From Eukaryota sp. TZLM1-RC (lineage: Eukaryota > Metamonada: BaSk clade), in the NCBI GenBank assembly GCA_040285825.1, contig JAUPSS010000010.1:1054001-1118000 (forward strand): a stretch of DNA of 64,000 nucleotides, read 5' to 3'. Below are positions 29,200-38,964 of the stretch, one piece after another. The first letter of the stretch is position 1. Every line of letters starts with the position of its first letter. The position numbers and the translations under genes were made by a program. Below the pieces are notes generated by a model. It was not told the DNA's origin and did no database searches. It saw only the letters and a program-made list of their open reading frames with translations.

Positions 29200-31977
29200 C
29201 TAGTTAAACAATAAGACACACGGTATATCATCTGAAAACATATATCTAAACAATAAGTAAGAAATTCCAGCACATCCACGAAACAACGAATGTCTTGGTC
29301 GAAGGGCCAATGATGACGCGTTTTGTTTTGATAGACGATGTCGCACGAGTTGTTCGACTACTTTGGGAGGTGTCGTTTTCAATTCAATACAAACGTCCAA
29401 GCATCCAGTAGATCCACAACACAGAGTAAGGTCTGACTTGATATCAGAAATCTGTTTAGCAGCAGTGATTACAGATTGTAGTGCACCATGAGGCATATCG
29501 ATGTCAAAACAAGATCGCCACAATGTTATTCCTGCAGCACCGTGGCACCATGCACATAGATTGGAGGTAGCAATTTTGCGAAGGTCCTTCCAATTACTCT
29601 CTTCTGCTACATACAAACTGTCCTCATATTTGACAGCAAGATTAAGGTGGTCAGTAAATTCATCACTTTCAAGTATCTTCATACATTTGCAAAGTGCATA
29701 GCAACATCCAGAAACACCATGAGAAAAGCCTCCTAGGGGAGCGACGCTTTCATCTGGCATTGTGTCCCAAGCTGCTCCACGATCCTGTGGAATCAAACCG
29801 GAAGCCAGTCTACGAGCTCCAACAAGGATTCGAAGACGAAGTTCTTCACGTTTCTGTAAGGATATATTGGGAAAATACTTGAGAACTGCAGCAACACAGC
29901 ATAAATAACCCGCAAGTCCTCCAATTATATCAAAGGTAGTATCGTTGGACAAAACATCCAATGGAACAGCAAATAAAATATTGACCGCATTTACTAGAAA
30001 GTCTTCCTGTTGAAGAGCATAGCCAGCCACTGTTAATGCATAGGCAACACCAGAAATTCCATTAGCCACAGAGATACCGAGATTAGTGGAAGGTTGACTG
30101 ATAAGTTGTGAAGCAAGTGAATGGGTAATTTCCTTGCAGTATTGATCTTTAGTGGCGATATAGGCACAAGAAAACAGAAAAACAACACCAGCAAGGCCAT
30201 TATATAGACCAATATCAAAATTACTTTCAGTTTGTGCATTAGTGAGAAGACTTGAAAGTGCTGTATGAGCCAATTCCAGCGCACACTCCAAGATGGCATG
30301 TGGACCTACAGTATTCAACTCGACACTAGGATCAACAGTGATCATCTGGTAAAGTTGATCTGTAGCAGGTTTAGATGACAAGACTATCGCCAAATGACGG
30401 TACTTCTGGCACAATAATTCACTACAACAGCCTGGTAATGTATCAGTTGGAAAGGAAGAGCCACTACCATCCAGAAAACAATTGTTTGTTCGGTCGTGGA
30501 AAAACAAGGGGACATTTCCAGACAACAACGCAGAGAGTTCGCACTCAAGGACCTCATTTGGTGTTTGAAACCCATGCATATCGCTAAGTCGCCTAGTGAT
30601 GAACAAAGCAGTGGATTGGCTTGTTGAAATTGTAATGTCTCCAGCAAGAATGCGCTTCAAAATTAAGGTATAGACACTTGTGTCCCTAAGTATAACTCGG
30701 GTAACTGAGGGAAACGGAATCTCCCCAAAGGAGTGACCTAGTGATTGTAAATGTTTCCAGCACTCAACATATCCCTGCTTCACTATATGAGCATGGTCAT
30801 GTAGAAGTAAAGGAGCTCCGTGTACTGAGAAAGGCAAAGAAGACTGATACTCATCCGTTTCAGCATGAAAGAATTGAATATTGGTCGTTCTATCATTAAC
30901 TACAGTATAATGTGGGGTAAAAACACGAGAAGCAGAGAACTGTTGAAATGCAGCTATCCAAGAATAGCTTTCAGTTTCATACAAATCAGGTATATTTTGT
31001 ATCAAATAAGTAGAAGCAAGACTGGCTTGCTGAAATTTTGCTACATTCAAAGTCATTTGAGGAAAAAAGGGATCTAATACAGTCTCAAGGTCCACAACGA
31101 CAGGAGAAGTACTAGTTGCAATCAAATTTTCAGAATGAAGATCGGTTATTTGAAGAAGCTGGGCAATGGCCATTATGCTTCCACAGCGCAGGAAATACAA
31201 TTTCTCATCACCATCATTATTACAACACGATTTGTGTATAAATTCATTCCATGAATAGTCGTTCTTATCTGATTTGGGGCTGGTGCTATATTCAGGAGAG
31301 GGTGTCAGGGACTTCATGACACGAAACTGCAAATGATTGGGCAAACAAAGGGCTTGGGTAAAGTTCTCAAAAAACTTGGTACATTGACCACCAAAAGGCT
31401 TGTAAACAATGTGTTTGATGACACCAGAATGATTCGAAATTTTCAAAAGCACTGATTGTTGGCCTCCTACATGACGGTCCGACTGCAGAACTTGTAGATC
31501 GTGTAGTTTCGTACAACTATCCACACCACACCAACGGCATATTTCTGAATGATCTTTGGAAAATCGAGTTAGACACTGACAAATATTGCACGCATACTGG
31601 TCCGCAGTTAGCTCTAACAAGGAAACAATAAAGGAATGGTGGCGAGGAAAGTCACGCACCATGTTGTAATATCCACCAGAAGGTGATAAGAAGTACTTTT
31701 GATAAGAATTGATGGTCTCTTCGTTGTTGACGTCTTCTTGAGTTGAAGAGAAATATTGACTAATGACAGGAACAACAATATCATCCAACGACAACGATAG
31801 ATCATTAACAACACCTGCCAGAAGTTGGCAAATCGGGACTTTCACTTTTTGACTTATAGAAACAGCTGTTTTACACATCTTTTGACACGAAGCTTCTAAG
31901 AACTTTCTGAACAACAAAGCACGAAGGTTGTCCCTAAAGTGGATGGATGACATAATTATTTGAGTGATGGATTCCAT
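29200..31977 (-). CDS. lanM: LanM-type bifunctional class II lanthipeptide synthetase
   Basis: 925 aa, ATG start, TAG stop; length normal for LanM (about 900-1100). In bacteria LanM phosphorylates and eliminates Ser/Thr of a precursor peptide, then cyclises Cys onto the dehydro residues. Dehydratase (DUF4135) motifs: YKPF at 192-195, D279-L-H281-S-E-N284, D296-L-E298-T, and R427-VIL-R431-D-T433 matching the R..R.T elimination motif. LanC cyclase: LYNGLAGVVF (591-600), GFSHGVSG (H753), WCHGAAG with C811 as first zinc ligand, LCCGSTG with C853-C854, and FRGCAGISYLL near the end. Most LanC domains have Cys-His at the last position; Cys-Cys is the ProcM-type Cys3 zinc site, linked to high reactivity and broad substrate range. 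The gene lacks the GC-rich-start, AT-rich-end gradient of its neighbours, which with the family's bacterial distribution suggests lateral transfer. A lone LanC-like (LanCL) protein is excluded by the dehydratase half. Confidence 0.93.
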   Translation of the reverse strand: MESITQIIMSSIHFRDNLRALLFRKFLEASCQKMCKTAVSISQKVKVPICQLLAGVVNDLSLSLDDIVVPVISQYFSSTQEDVNNEETINSYQKYFLSPSGGYYNMVRDFPRHHSFIVSLLELTADQYACNICQCLTRFSKDHSEICRWCGVDSCTKLHDLQVLQSDRHVGGQQSVLLKISNHSGVIKHIVYKPFGGQCTKFFENFTQALCLPNHLQFRVMKSLTPSPEYSTSPKSDKNDYSWNEFIHKSCCNNDGDEKLYFLRCGSIMAIAQLLQITDLHSENLIATSTSPVVVDLETVLDPFFPQMTLNVAKFQQASLASTYLIQNIPDLYETESYSWIAAFQQFSASRVFTPHYTVVNDRTTNIQFFHAETDEYQSSLPFSVHGAPLLLHDHAHIVKQGYVECWKHLQSLGHSFGEIPFPSVTRVILRDTSVYTLILKRILAGDITISTSQSTALFITRRLSDMHGFQTPNEVLECELSALLSGNVPLFFHDRTNNCFLDGSGSSFPTDTLPGCCSELLCQKYRHLAIVLSSKPATDQLYQMITVDPSVELNTVGPHAILECALELAHTALSSLLTNAQTESNFDIGLYNGLAGVVFLFSCAYIATKDQYCKEITHSLASQLISQPSTNLGISVANGISGVAYALTVAGYALQQEDFLVNAVNILFAVPLDVLSNDTTFDIIGGLAGYLCCVAAVLKYFPNISLQKREELRLRILVGARRLASGLIPQDRGAAWDTMPDESVAPLGGFSHGVSGCCYALCKCMKILESDEFTDHLNLAVKYEDSLYVAEESNWKDLRKIATSNLCAWCHGAAGITLWRSCFDIDMPHGALQSVITAAKQISDIKSDLTLCCGSTGCLDVCIELKTTPPKVVEQLVRHRLSKQNASSLALRPRHSLFRGCAGISYLLFRYMFSDDIPCVLLFN

Positions 31978-32031
31978 GGAGGGTGATGAACTTAAACTTT
32001 AAATATTTTGATCTCTGATTTAGCCACTTTC
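31978..32031. promoter_or_regulatory. 54-bp divergent intergenic region between LanM and the small Cys-rich ORF
   Basis: The only sequence between two oppositely oriented start codons, so any core promoters and 5' UTRs overlap here or lie within the genes. It has an AT-rich centre (AAATATTTTGATC) but no motif I can name. Confidence 0.4.
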
Positions 32032-32271
32032 ATGATTTCAGTGCCCTTCTCTGACCTCGAACTTGAGTTGTCCCGCATTCTGTTGCGCCGTCGTTCGTTG
32101 TTGCGTCCTTGTACTCAAACAGGTGGTGTATGTGCCTCAGGTCATGTCTCATGCGGTCATTGCCCAAGCTCGAAAAAAGGTTGTAAAAGAATTCCCTCCG
32201 AGGATGGTTTCTCTATCACTGATGACCATTCTGTAAATCAACTTGTCCAAGCTCTAGGGCACCCCTTCTAG
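32032..32271 (+). CDS. Small Cys/Ser-rich protein divergent from LanM (tentative lanthipeptide precursor)
   Basis: 79 aa from the first ATG (MISVPFSDLELELSRIL); 54 bp separate the two start codons. Base composition is clearly coding-like and richer in G+C than the spacer. Residues 5-25 could form an acidic-then-arginine-rich helix. Then follows a Cys-rich segment with C27, C34, C41, C44 and C51, a Gly-Gly at 31-32, Ser/Thr at 28, 30, 36, 40, 46, 47, and a Lys-Arg at 52-53. Class II precursors have an acidic helical leader, a double-glycine and a Ser/Thr/Cys core, so the order fits; the 27-residue tail after the last Cys does not. The alternative is a small zinc-binding protein: CASGHVSCGHC resembles half of a SIAH-type RING, although the other ligand pairs are absent. 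Sharing a promoter region with LanM is the main support for a linked role. Confidence 0.55.
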   Translation: MISVPFSDLELELSRILLRRRSLLRPCTQTGGVCASGHVSCGHCPSSKKGCKRIPSEDGFSITDDHSVNQLVQALGHPF

Positions 32272-32784
32272 GTTGTGTTGTTGCTCATGTATAAAGTCAT
32301 TTCTTCAAAGTCTGTTTTATTGTCTTTCAACAACACGTTGAACGACATACATTCACTTTTATATTCAGTTGTCTTGGACGATTCTTCAACATACCGTTGA
32401 TGTACTGTCTCCGTTTACAGTAATTTTGCAAAATTGAAACAGCTTTTCTGAAAGAACAAGCATGATTTCAGATTTGCAACTCATACGAATGGATTAAGCA
32501 TACTCAGTGTACTTCCCTTCCCTTGTGTTGTTTCTACTGCAATCATCAGACAGACTTAACGACTTTATAGAAACGCTGGATGTGTCAACTATGGGTCTAC
32601 TGTATAATATTAGGACACACGTCTCTTGTAAGTCCGACATGTGTCTCAAGCTTCTCTTTATAATCTATTGATTGAAGATAAGCTATAGCTGTTGTTTGTA
32701 AATCAGATTCTTTGGAGGTTCTATTGTTGCTTATTAATTTCTAGTCCTCATCAGCTGACTGACAGTCATGTCCTCAGTTAGTCA
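32272..32784. other. Intergenic stretch after the small Cys-rich ORF
   Basis: No ORF longer than about 40 codons with sensible composition, and no repeat recognised. A 37-codon ATG ORF at 32290 lacks cysteine and is probably chance. Confidence 0.4.
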
Positions 32785-33071
32785 CAGGTAACTACAAAAG
32801 CAAACGCCAGAATCTTCAAAAAGCTTTTAGAAGAATCAAATATGACCTAGACCTTACCATTCGACAGTTCTGTCATCACATGTTTTCTGCACTTTGTATC
32901 AAACGTATGCATGAAAATAACAATCCATTTACAAAGAAGAATAAGATAATTTATAATAAGCATGTGCGATTTCACGGCAGTAATAACATCAATGCTTACA
33001 GTAAGGTACTTCCTGAATACAAACCAAAAAGTGCCAAGAAAGAAAAAAGCAGGAAACAGAGGAAAAAGTGA
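32785..33071 (+). pseudogene. Duplicated 3' end of the EF-hand-like gene fused to an unrelated coding-like piece
   Basis: From 32964 it repeats the last ~35 codons of the EF-hand-like gene with the same stop region (GSNNINAYSKVLPEYKPKS, then a basic tail). The in-frame upstream piece (about 32785-32960, FRRIKYDLDLTIRQFCHHM...) has coding character but no counterpart in the original gene; its origin is unknown. The EF-hand part itself is missing, so this is a truncated chimera. Confidence 0.6.
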
Positions 33072-33308
33072 AAAATCAGTGCAATTGTATTATATTTTTT
33101 TGATTCAATAAATTTCTTTATTTATTGGTTATTAATGAGCTTTTTTTTACCAAATATTGTATCAATGGAAAGTGATCATTGAATTCGGGGTAACTATTTT
33201 GAAATTATTTGAAGCAAGATCTGTTTTCAAATTTTATCTCCAATGGGTCACATATTGGAATAATAAATACGTTATTATTTAGACCTGAAAATCATGATTA
33301 AAAATAAG
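32964..33308 (+). repeat. Right direct repeat bracketing the LanM block
   Basis: Second copy of the EF-hand-like gene's 3' end and UTR, same orientation as the copy at 28523-28863. Confidence 0.85.
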
Positions 33309-33349
33309 TATTTTACTAATAAATATTATAAACCATACAGTTGCTTACC

Positions 33350-34500
33350 TGAAAATCGTCAAGTCACCTATAAGAACAACATCATCCGTATAATAATCAT
33401 TTTTAAGGACGGAAACATTGCTTGAATATGTAATCAAATTGGATGAATGGCCAGACAAAACAAAAGAGCTCCTTGCTTAACACTCCTTGATGATTTCAAA
33501 ATAAAATCAGCAAAAAACAAATCCGAATTTGTGCTGAAAGATGTACGAAAATATGGCAACAATTCCGGCAAGTACTTGAACAAAGTACCATGAATACTGC
33601 AACGGTGAATTGAATAAAAGGCATTACTAACATGTATTGGATTCAGTTTAATTAAATAAAACATTTGTAGCAAACCCTGCTGAAGCAATTTCATCAGTGG
33701 TATTGATTCCGTGTTGGAACGGAAACAAATTCTTTTAGCTTTTTCTTTGAATCTATTCAAAGAGTAAGCTGAACATTTTGTGCAAACCTCCAGAAATTGC
33801 AATTAGACGAACATTTTTTTGAATTATTGACAAGTGCAGTCAAACGTAAACATCTTAATTCTTCAGGATATTTAAGCTGGCCAGCTAAAACTGTATTAAA
33901 AAACTTGCTTATAAAATTAAACCATCTTCTGAAGAAATTACCGCAGCTTTGATATGATCTGAAGAAAAATCAGAGAGACTTGTAGACCTTTCACGTGGTG
34001 TTTTAGAATTAACCGAACAACTTCTGATGCAATCAATGAATGGCTTTCCCAATAATTTCCATAATAATTTTGATCTGGCTGTGGGTCTTCAAATGGATGT
34101 AGGTTTTGACTTTATCTGCGGTTCCTTAATTATTGAGATCTTTGACTCCTGGATTTGAAATAGACAATATATTCATTTTCACATTTACCACAACTTTCTC
34201 AGTGTCTTTATTGCTTCGTTTTTAAAATTAAATTTATTATTTTAAAAGTAAAAAATACAGGGCAGTACCACACAAAAATTCTGTGCTCACACAAGGTAAC
34301 TAAAAGAAGAACACCACGCGGCATTAAGCAACAATTATAGTTGTTGAAAGTTTCCACAATCATTTTCATCTATTGATACCTAGTCAAATAATACTTATCG
34401 TGCCGACTACTGAATACATTGACATCTCCAATCAAAGAGGACTTGCTAGTGGAGAGAAAGAAATTGAAAATGTTTGAAATACACCACAAAAACCAATTTA
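33350..34500 (-). pseudogene. LINE-derived unit at the 3' end of RING/B-box copy C
   Basis: Inverted, diverged copy of the ~1.15-kb unit next to RING/B-box copy A. The RT fragment is at 33434-33802 (minus strand, ending SVKQGALLFCLAIHP), and the non-coding part with GTCGGCACGAT-like sequence lies about 34380-34430. It joins the gene's 3' UTR directly. Confidence 0.8.
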
Positions 34501-34508
34501 TTTACAAA

Positions 34509-36548
34509 CTAAATCCCTTTACTAGCCCATACAATAGAATTGGCAAACAACCTATGACCATCAGTTGAGCTTTGCCAACCAGAACTTCCAATATCACTAC
34601 TCCAATAAACACATCCAAACTCCACAATTCTACCTTGTCCTATTTCATTCTTTGCAATTAAAGAACTTCCATTAGACACACTTGCCAACAAGGTTCCATT
34701 GACAAGTTGGGCATCTTTACGAGCCTCACGAACAACAAAAGAGTTGACATTTGTGAATATTGGGTCATTTGACTTTGTTTTAACCATGTTTTGTTGTGAT
34801 CCAAATTCAGTCCAAGTACCCCCACTAAAGCAAGAGTAATTAAACCCTTGGGGGCTTCTTTGTGGATACCAGTTGAACAATACCAAACCTTTACCAGCTT
34901 CTATCAGCTGGTTTAGGTATTGGCCTGGACAAGAGACATGGTAAGGAGACACCACCACCACATCAAAGGGTTCAAGTTCGTTGTAATTGTTGAAGGCGTT
35001 ACTACTTGAATTAATAACAACTTCTAAATCTCCCCAATTTTCAGTTAAACCTTTATTAAGAAAGGTGGTTAGATAGTTAATGTGACCTGAAAAAACCCAA
35101 ACCCCAACACTAATTTTGGTCATCAATTCCCTTCCTAATAAATTTCTGGAAATTTCACCAACATTGTCCCTTGAACAATTCTTTTTAATAACCTTCTCCA
35201 ACCATTCTTCTTTTCTTTTATTTAAAGAATTTGTTAAAGTAATGTTTGATAATAAATTACTTGGAATAGTTGGTAATTCTGGAACTAATTCAAATGAATA
35301 ATTATCAATAACCTTGCTTAATAACAAAGAATTAGAATGTTGAAGTGCAAAATTAACAACATTAATAAATTCTTGATTGGAAAACCTACCAAATTCCAAT
35401 TTAGGAATTACTAAATCAGAATCAATATTAGAAACTAAATGAGATTCAAGGTTAAAGAGCCAAATAAAATCTGAAACATTAATTGATTTTGAATTATTGA
35501 TAAAATTAATAATTAATTTTTGTTTTAATTCCAAGTCAATTTCAAGAGGAATTAATTCATCAATTTCATCTCTTGAAGGGACACAATCTTGACCAATTTG
35601 GGCAGCAAAGACAAGTTCTTGAGCTCTTTTTGAAATATTCAGCTTGTCAACATCAATCAACTCCTTGCCAAGTAATTTACCTAATAAAGATAGCTTAAAA
35701 CCAATAGTTTCAGATTCTAAATTATCAAAACAAATAAAAAAAGTAGTTTTAAATTCATTAACTACATTATAAATCTTTTGAATCTCTTCTTGAGCTCTTT
35801 CCTTGGCAGCACCATCAACAGCAAGGGATTCTTCGACAGTATTTGAGGACTCTAACTGGTGAAGTTTGGTGCCTGACTGTCTAATCAAATCACCAATCAA
35901 ATCATGAAGAATTGATTGGGATTGATTGAGGGTTTCCCTTACGACAGATTCGACTTTATCCCCTGATTGAGCTACCAAGGGAATAATAGTGGAAGTATTG
36001 GCTTGAAACTCTTCAATTTGCTTTGTGAAGGCTTCCTTGGCTTGAGAAAAGGAAACGAGAGCTTCGTGGTGAAGTGAGTGGCCTTGGAGCAAGCCACATG
36101 AATCGCATAGAGCAACCTTGCACTTGGTGCAATAATGCTCGATTTGCTTACCCTTATGGTGAAGGCATTTTGGTAGGGAGACATTTGAGCGTTCGGAGAG
36201 GGGTACGATGTTGTGGGATTGGAACATCTTAACAGAATGGACATGGTCAGAACAGTTCTTGCAAAGAGAAGCATCACAGTCAGAGCAGAAGAGGGTGGCA
36301 GGAGCATCTTCGCATCCTTTGCAGAGTTGAGGTTCGGGAGAGTGTTGAGAGGAGGAATCGATGATGTCGCGTAGAGTGATGTTAATACGGTGACACATCG
36401 ATGGAATCTCCTCGCGGCATTGAGGACAGGTGGAGTTATGCTTCTTTGAGGGCAACAGACATCGATCACGACAGAAGCTATGACCACAAGGGAGCGTAGT
36501 TGGTTGTTCCATGATCTGAAGGCATATTCCGCATTCTAGGTGAGACAT
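34509..36548 (-). CDS. RING/B-box (TRIM-like) protein with C-terminal GATase/ThuA-like domain, copy C
   Basis: 679 aa from MSHLECG. Here no in-frame ATG exists upstream (the reading frame upstream only offers TTG), which is why I take MSHLECG as the start in all copies. RING and both B-boxes are complete, with B-box 1 variant DASLCKNCSDHVHSV. The C-terminal segments are again unique: VFSGHINYLTTFL, VSPYHVSCPGQ, FNWYPQRSPQ, GGTWTEFGSQQ, CVYWSSDIGSSGW, and VVREARKD in place of VPYARKD. Minus strand, facing a LINE-derived unit at its 3' side. Likely function as for copy A; expression is not known. Confidence 0.9.
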   Translation of the reverse strand: MSHLECGICLQIMEQPTTLPCGHSFCRDRCLLPSKKHNSTCPQCREEIPSMCHRINITLRDIIDSSSQHSPEPQLCKGCEDAPATLFCSDCDASLCKNCSDHVHSVKMFQSHNIVPLSERSNVSLPKCLHHKGKQIEHYCTKCKVALCDSCGLLQGHSLHHEALVSFSQAKEAFTKQIEEFQANTSTIIPLVAQSGDKVESVVRETLNQSQSILHDLIGDLIRQSGTKLHQLESSNTVEESLAVDGAAKERAQEEIQKIYNVVNEFKTTFFICFDNLESETIGFKLSLLGKLLGKELIDVDKLNISKRAQELVFAAQIGQDCVPSRDEIDELIPLEIDLELKQKLIINFINNSKSINVSDFIWLFNLESHLVSNIDSDLVIPKLEFGRFSNQEFINVVNFALQHSNSLLLSKVIDNYSFELVPELPTIPSNLLSNITLTNSLNKRKEEWLEKVIKKNCSRDNVGEISRNLLGRELMTKISVGVWVFSGHINYLTTFLNKGLTENWGDLEVVINSSSNAFNNYNELEPFDVVVVSPYHVSCPGQYLNQLIEAGKGLVLFNWYPQRSPQGFNYSCFSGGTWTEFGSQQNMVKTKSNDPIFTNVNSFVVREARKDAQLVNGTLLASVSNGSSLIAKNEIGQGRIVEFGCVYWSSDIGSSGWQSSTDGHRLFANSIVWASKGI

Positions 36549-36639
36549 TGGGAGATGAAGATGAGATAATGAATGATGAAACAAAATATTTCAAGGTTTT
36601 GTTGTTATGCTTACGTGTCCAAAGAAATTCCATTTTCTG

Positions 36640-37434
36640 CAATTCTTAATATTTATTCCTGGAACAAGTAGATCTTAAAACTCAAAAAAAACCTTAACTA
36701 ATGCTATCACCTGCTCAAACCCCATCAATTGAATGACAGGAGGATTTCGCTATTCACTTTCATAACAACTCGCTTGTTATAAAACATTTTAAAAATTCAA
36801 AAAGGAGTTAATAACGAGAAAAAACTTTCAATAACAAAAATACTATAGTGTTCTTTCAAATCAAAAAATCAAGTGTCTTTCTTTGAGAAAATCATTTAGT
36901 AAGTGTAAACCTTTATTTCCAATACTACCAGCAAATTGAAATAGCAATTGGGAAAAATTTGTTGTTTCTTCCTCTTGCTGTACTGAGAAGTTGAAGAAAA
37001 ACTTTGTATTCTGATTTTGAAAAATCTGCAACTTTCAGCAAATGTCGAATGTCAGAATTGGAACTTTTTTCCACAGAGATACGGTGGTACAATCACTTAT
37101 AATCAGTTCCATCATAACATACACTCTGATCATCACCTCCTCTCTGGCTCAAACTGAATTTCAAGTCGTTATACTGTGGTTCTCAACAAACTGGATGATG
37201 AGCACATTTTAACAGATCATGAATACAATCACGAACATCATTGTGGCAAATTTACCTTTTTTGATTGATTTCACGGCAATAAAAAAGGTGATTAAAAGAA
37301 CCATAAGCACCACATTTACATTTCATATCTGATAAACATTGAGGAGGAAGGAGAATAAGTCTGATTCGCATGAGGATCAAAAATGGAATATCGGAGAGCA
37401 ATAGTCCAAAACGGCAAGGAACATGTGTTGACAA
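36640..37434 (-). pseudogene. LINE C-terminal relic (diverged)
   Basis: Minus-strand, frame-broken homologue of the LINE C-terminus: KCKCGAYGSFNHLFYCREI (zinc knuckle, about 37252-37330), then NDVRDCIHDLLKC, continuing to about 36640. 36660-36960 also matches 47240-47560, another relic in the same orientation. Confidence 0.6.
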
Positions 37435-38034
37435 ACAAGATGAACTATTTTGAAAAGGATTGAAATATTTATGTTTTCGTTTTGAAAACTACAGATATCC
37501 AGAAATGTTTGAAACAATCATCCGAGACAGGACGCAAAACTTTCATTGCAACTGAAGAAGAGTTGTACCCTAATTAAATCCATTGATGATCATACAGGAA
37601 GTTCTTGATTCCGCCCGAAAACGCAGCATTTGATCAAATAGATAAACGTGTTAGGCAAATACCACCATGCTTATGCGTTCTTATGGCATGAAGGGGTCTA
37701 TCAAAAATTGAGTTTTCTTAATGAAATTGTTGTTTTACATAGTGAGTGCTGAAATTTGGAGGATTAACTGCTATTTTTAGTTTTAACAATATAACAAACC
37801 ATATATCTACAAATAAACTAATTAAATTCCAACTAAAGCAATTAAATTCTAATAGTAATAATTAAATTAAATGTTTTATGTACACAAAACAATACAAAAA
37901 ACATAATTAAAATTTAAATGAAACAATAGGGAAATTGGACATGTAGGGCAATAAAACCTGATAATAAATTAAAAAATAGTAAAAATAAAATCAAAAATAA
38001 TGAACACAAAATTAAATAAAATTCAACAAAATAA
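37435..38034. other. Intergenic region, very AT-rich
   Basis: 600 bases, the last 250 extremely A/T-rich. No ORF, repeat or RNA gene recognised. It holds the 3' flank of the CCDC42-like gene. Confidence 0.45.
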
Positions 38035-38964
38035 TTACGCAATGTTCTTGATATCGAGTAAAGTTCTTAATGAAAACTTGATAAACTCCAACTGCTTGAG
38101 AATTCTTTCTTCTTTGTTATGACCTTGATCAATATCCACCACCCCTCCAAAAGGCACCATGAACTGATAAAGTCTGGCATAGATGTCATTGACAGCGAGT
38201 GCAATTGTACTTATTTCAGAAAGTTGTTTTTGGACTGATCTTTTCCTATCCAAGTGTTGAGTTTCTAGTCTTTCATTTTCCAATTTCCAAGAATCTAAAG
38301 TAGACATTAATTGGGAAACTTTGTTTGAATTGATAAGACTAAGATCAGAAGTTAGTTCATTACAATGATTGTTTTCTTTAAAAGTATTAAGTTCATTGAT
38401 TATATTGGTTTTTTGAATTTCCAACTGTTCGCCAGTCTTTTTGAGCGCCTCATGACGTGATATGACGTCACCAGGGGCTGAGAACTCTGATGAACACTCA
38501 ACGACAGATTCCAAAAAAAGCTTGTATTTTTCATAACTTCCAAACAATTCGTTTATCCTACGTAGATCTTGTTCAAGTTCTTCCATGGTTCTCCCAGCAG
38601 TGGCAATCTCCTCATCCAAATGCTTACATGCTTGAACTTCTTCCTCAGCTCTCTTAGCAGCACGAATGATCTTACGGGAGGCTTCTTGTTGCTTACCAAG
38701 GGCACTCTTTTGGGAACGTTCAAATATGGCAATTTTTTTGTTAATTTCTGCTTCAAAAAGGTCCAATTCTTTGGTTTTTTCGATATATTCTACACGTACA
38801 CGATCAAGTTGCTGTTGAGTTTCTCTTTCTTTCTGTCTTGCTTCGAGAAGGCGAGTTATAGATGATTCAATGTTGACAGGTTGTAATGGAGGTTCATCAA
38901 GGATTTCTTCATGTCCAGTTGTAGTAATGAAGGAATTTGGTGGTGGTTTGGATGGATTACCCAT
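38035..38964 (-). CDS. CCDC42/CFAP73-type (DUF4200) axonemal coiled-coil protein
   Basis: 309 aa, ATG start, TAA stop; CCDC42 and CFAP73 are also about 310 aa. After a Pro-rich N-terminus (GNPSKPPPNSF) comes a long coiled coil with the family's order: LLEARQKERETQQQLD, a middle KKIAIFERSQKSALGKQQEASRK helix, EEEVQACKHLDEEIA, and LFGSYEKYKLFLESVVE, the typical Y-x-x-Y-x-x-FL-x-x-VV segment. Family members work in the MIA complex that modifies inner dynein arms or in the connecting piece of flagella, so the organism probably builds cilia. Single-exon and isolated from other genes. Confidence 0.8.
   Translation of the reverse strand: MGNPSKPPPNSFITTTGHEEILDEPPLQPVNIESSITRLLEARQKERETQQQLDRVRVEYIEKTKELDLFEAEINKKIAIFERSQKSALGKQQEASRKIIRAAKRAEEEVQACKHLDEEIATAGRTMEELEQDLRRINELFGSYEKYKLFLESVVECSSEFSAPGDVISRHEALKKTGEQLEIQKTNIINELNTFKENNHCNELTSDLSLINSNKVSQLMSTLDSWKLENERLETQHLDRKRSVQKQLSEISTIALAVNDIYARLYQFMVPFGGVVDIDQGHNKEERILKQLEFIKFSLRTLLDIKNIA

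Noticed and set aside
29693-29745. LanC-like (LanCL) eukaryotic protein instead of LanM
   Set aside because: The N-terminal ~550 residues carry dehydratase motifs that LanCL proteins lack.
32032-32271. Calling the small ORF a RING-finger protein
   Set aside because: Only one C-x3-H-x2-C-x2-C half-site fits; the remaining ligand pairs are missing, so neither RING nor precursor is proven.
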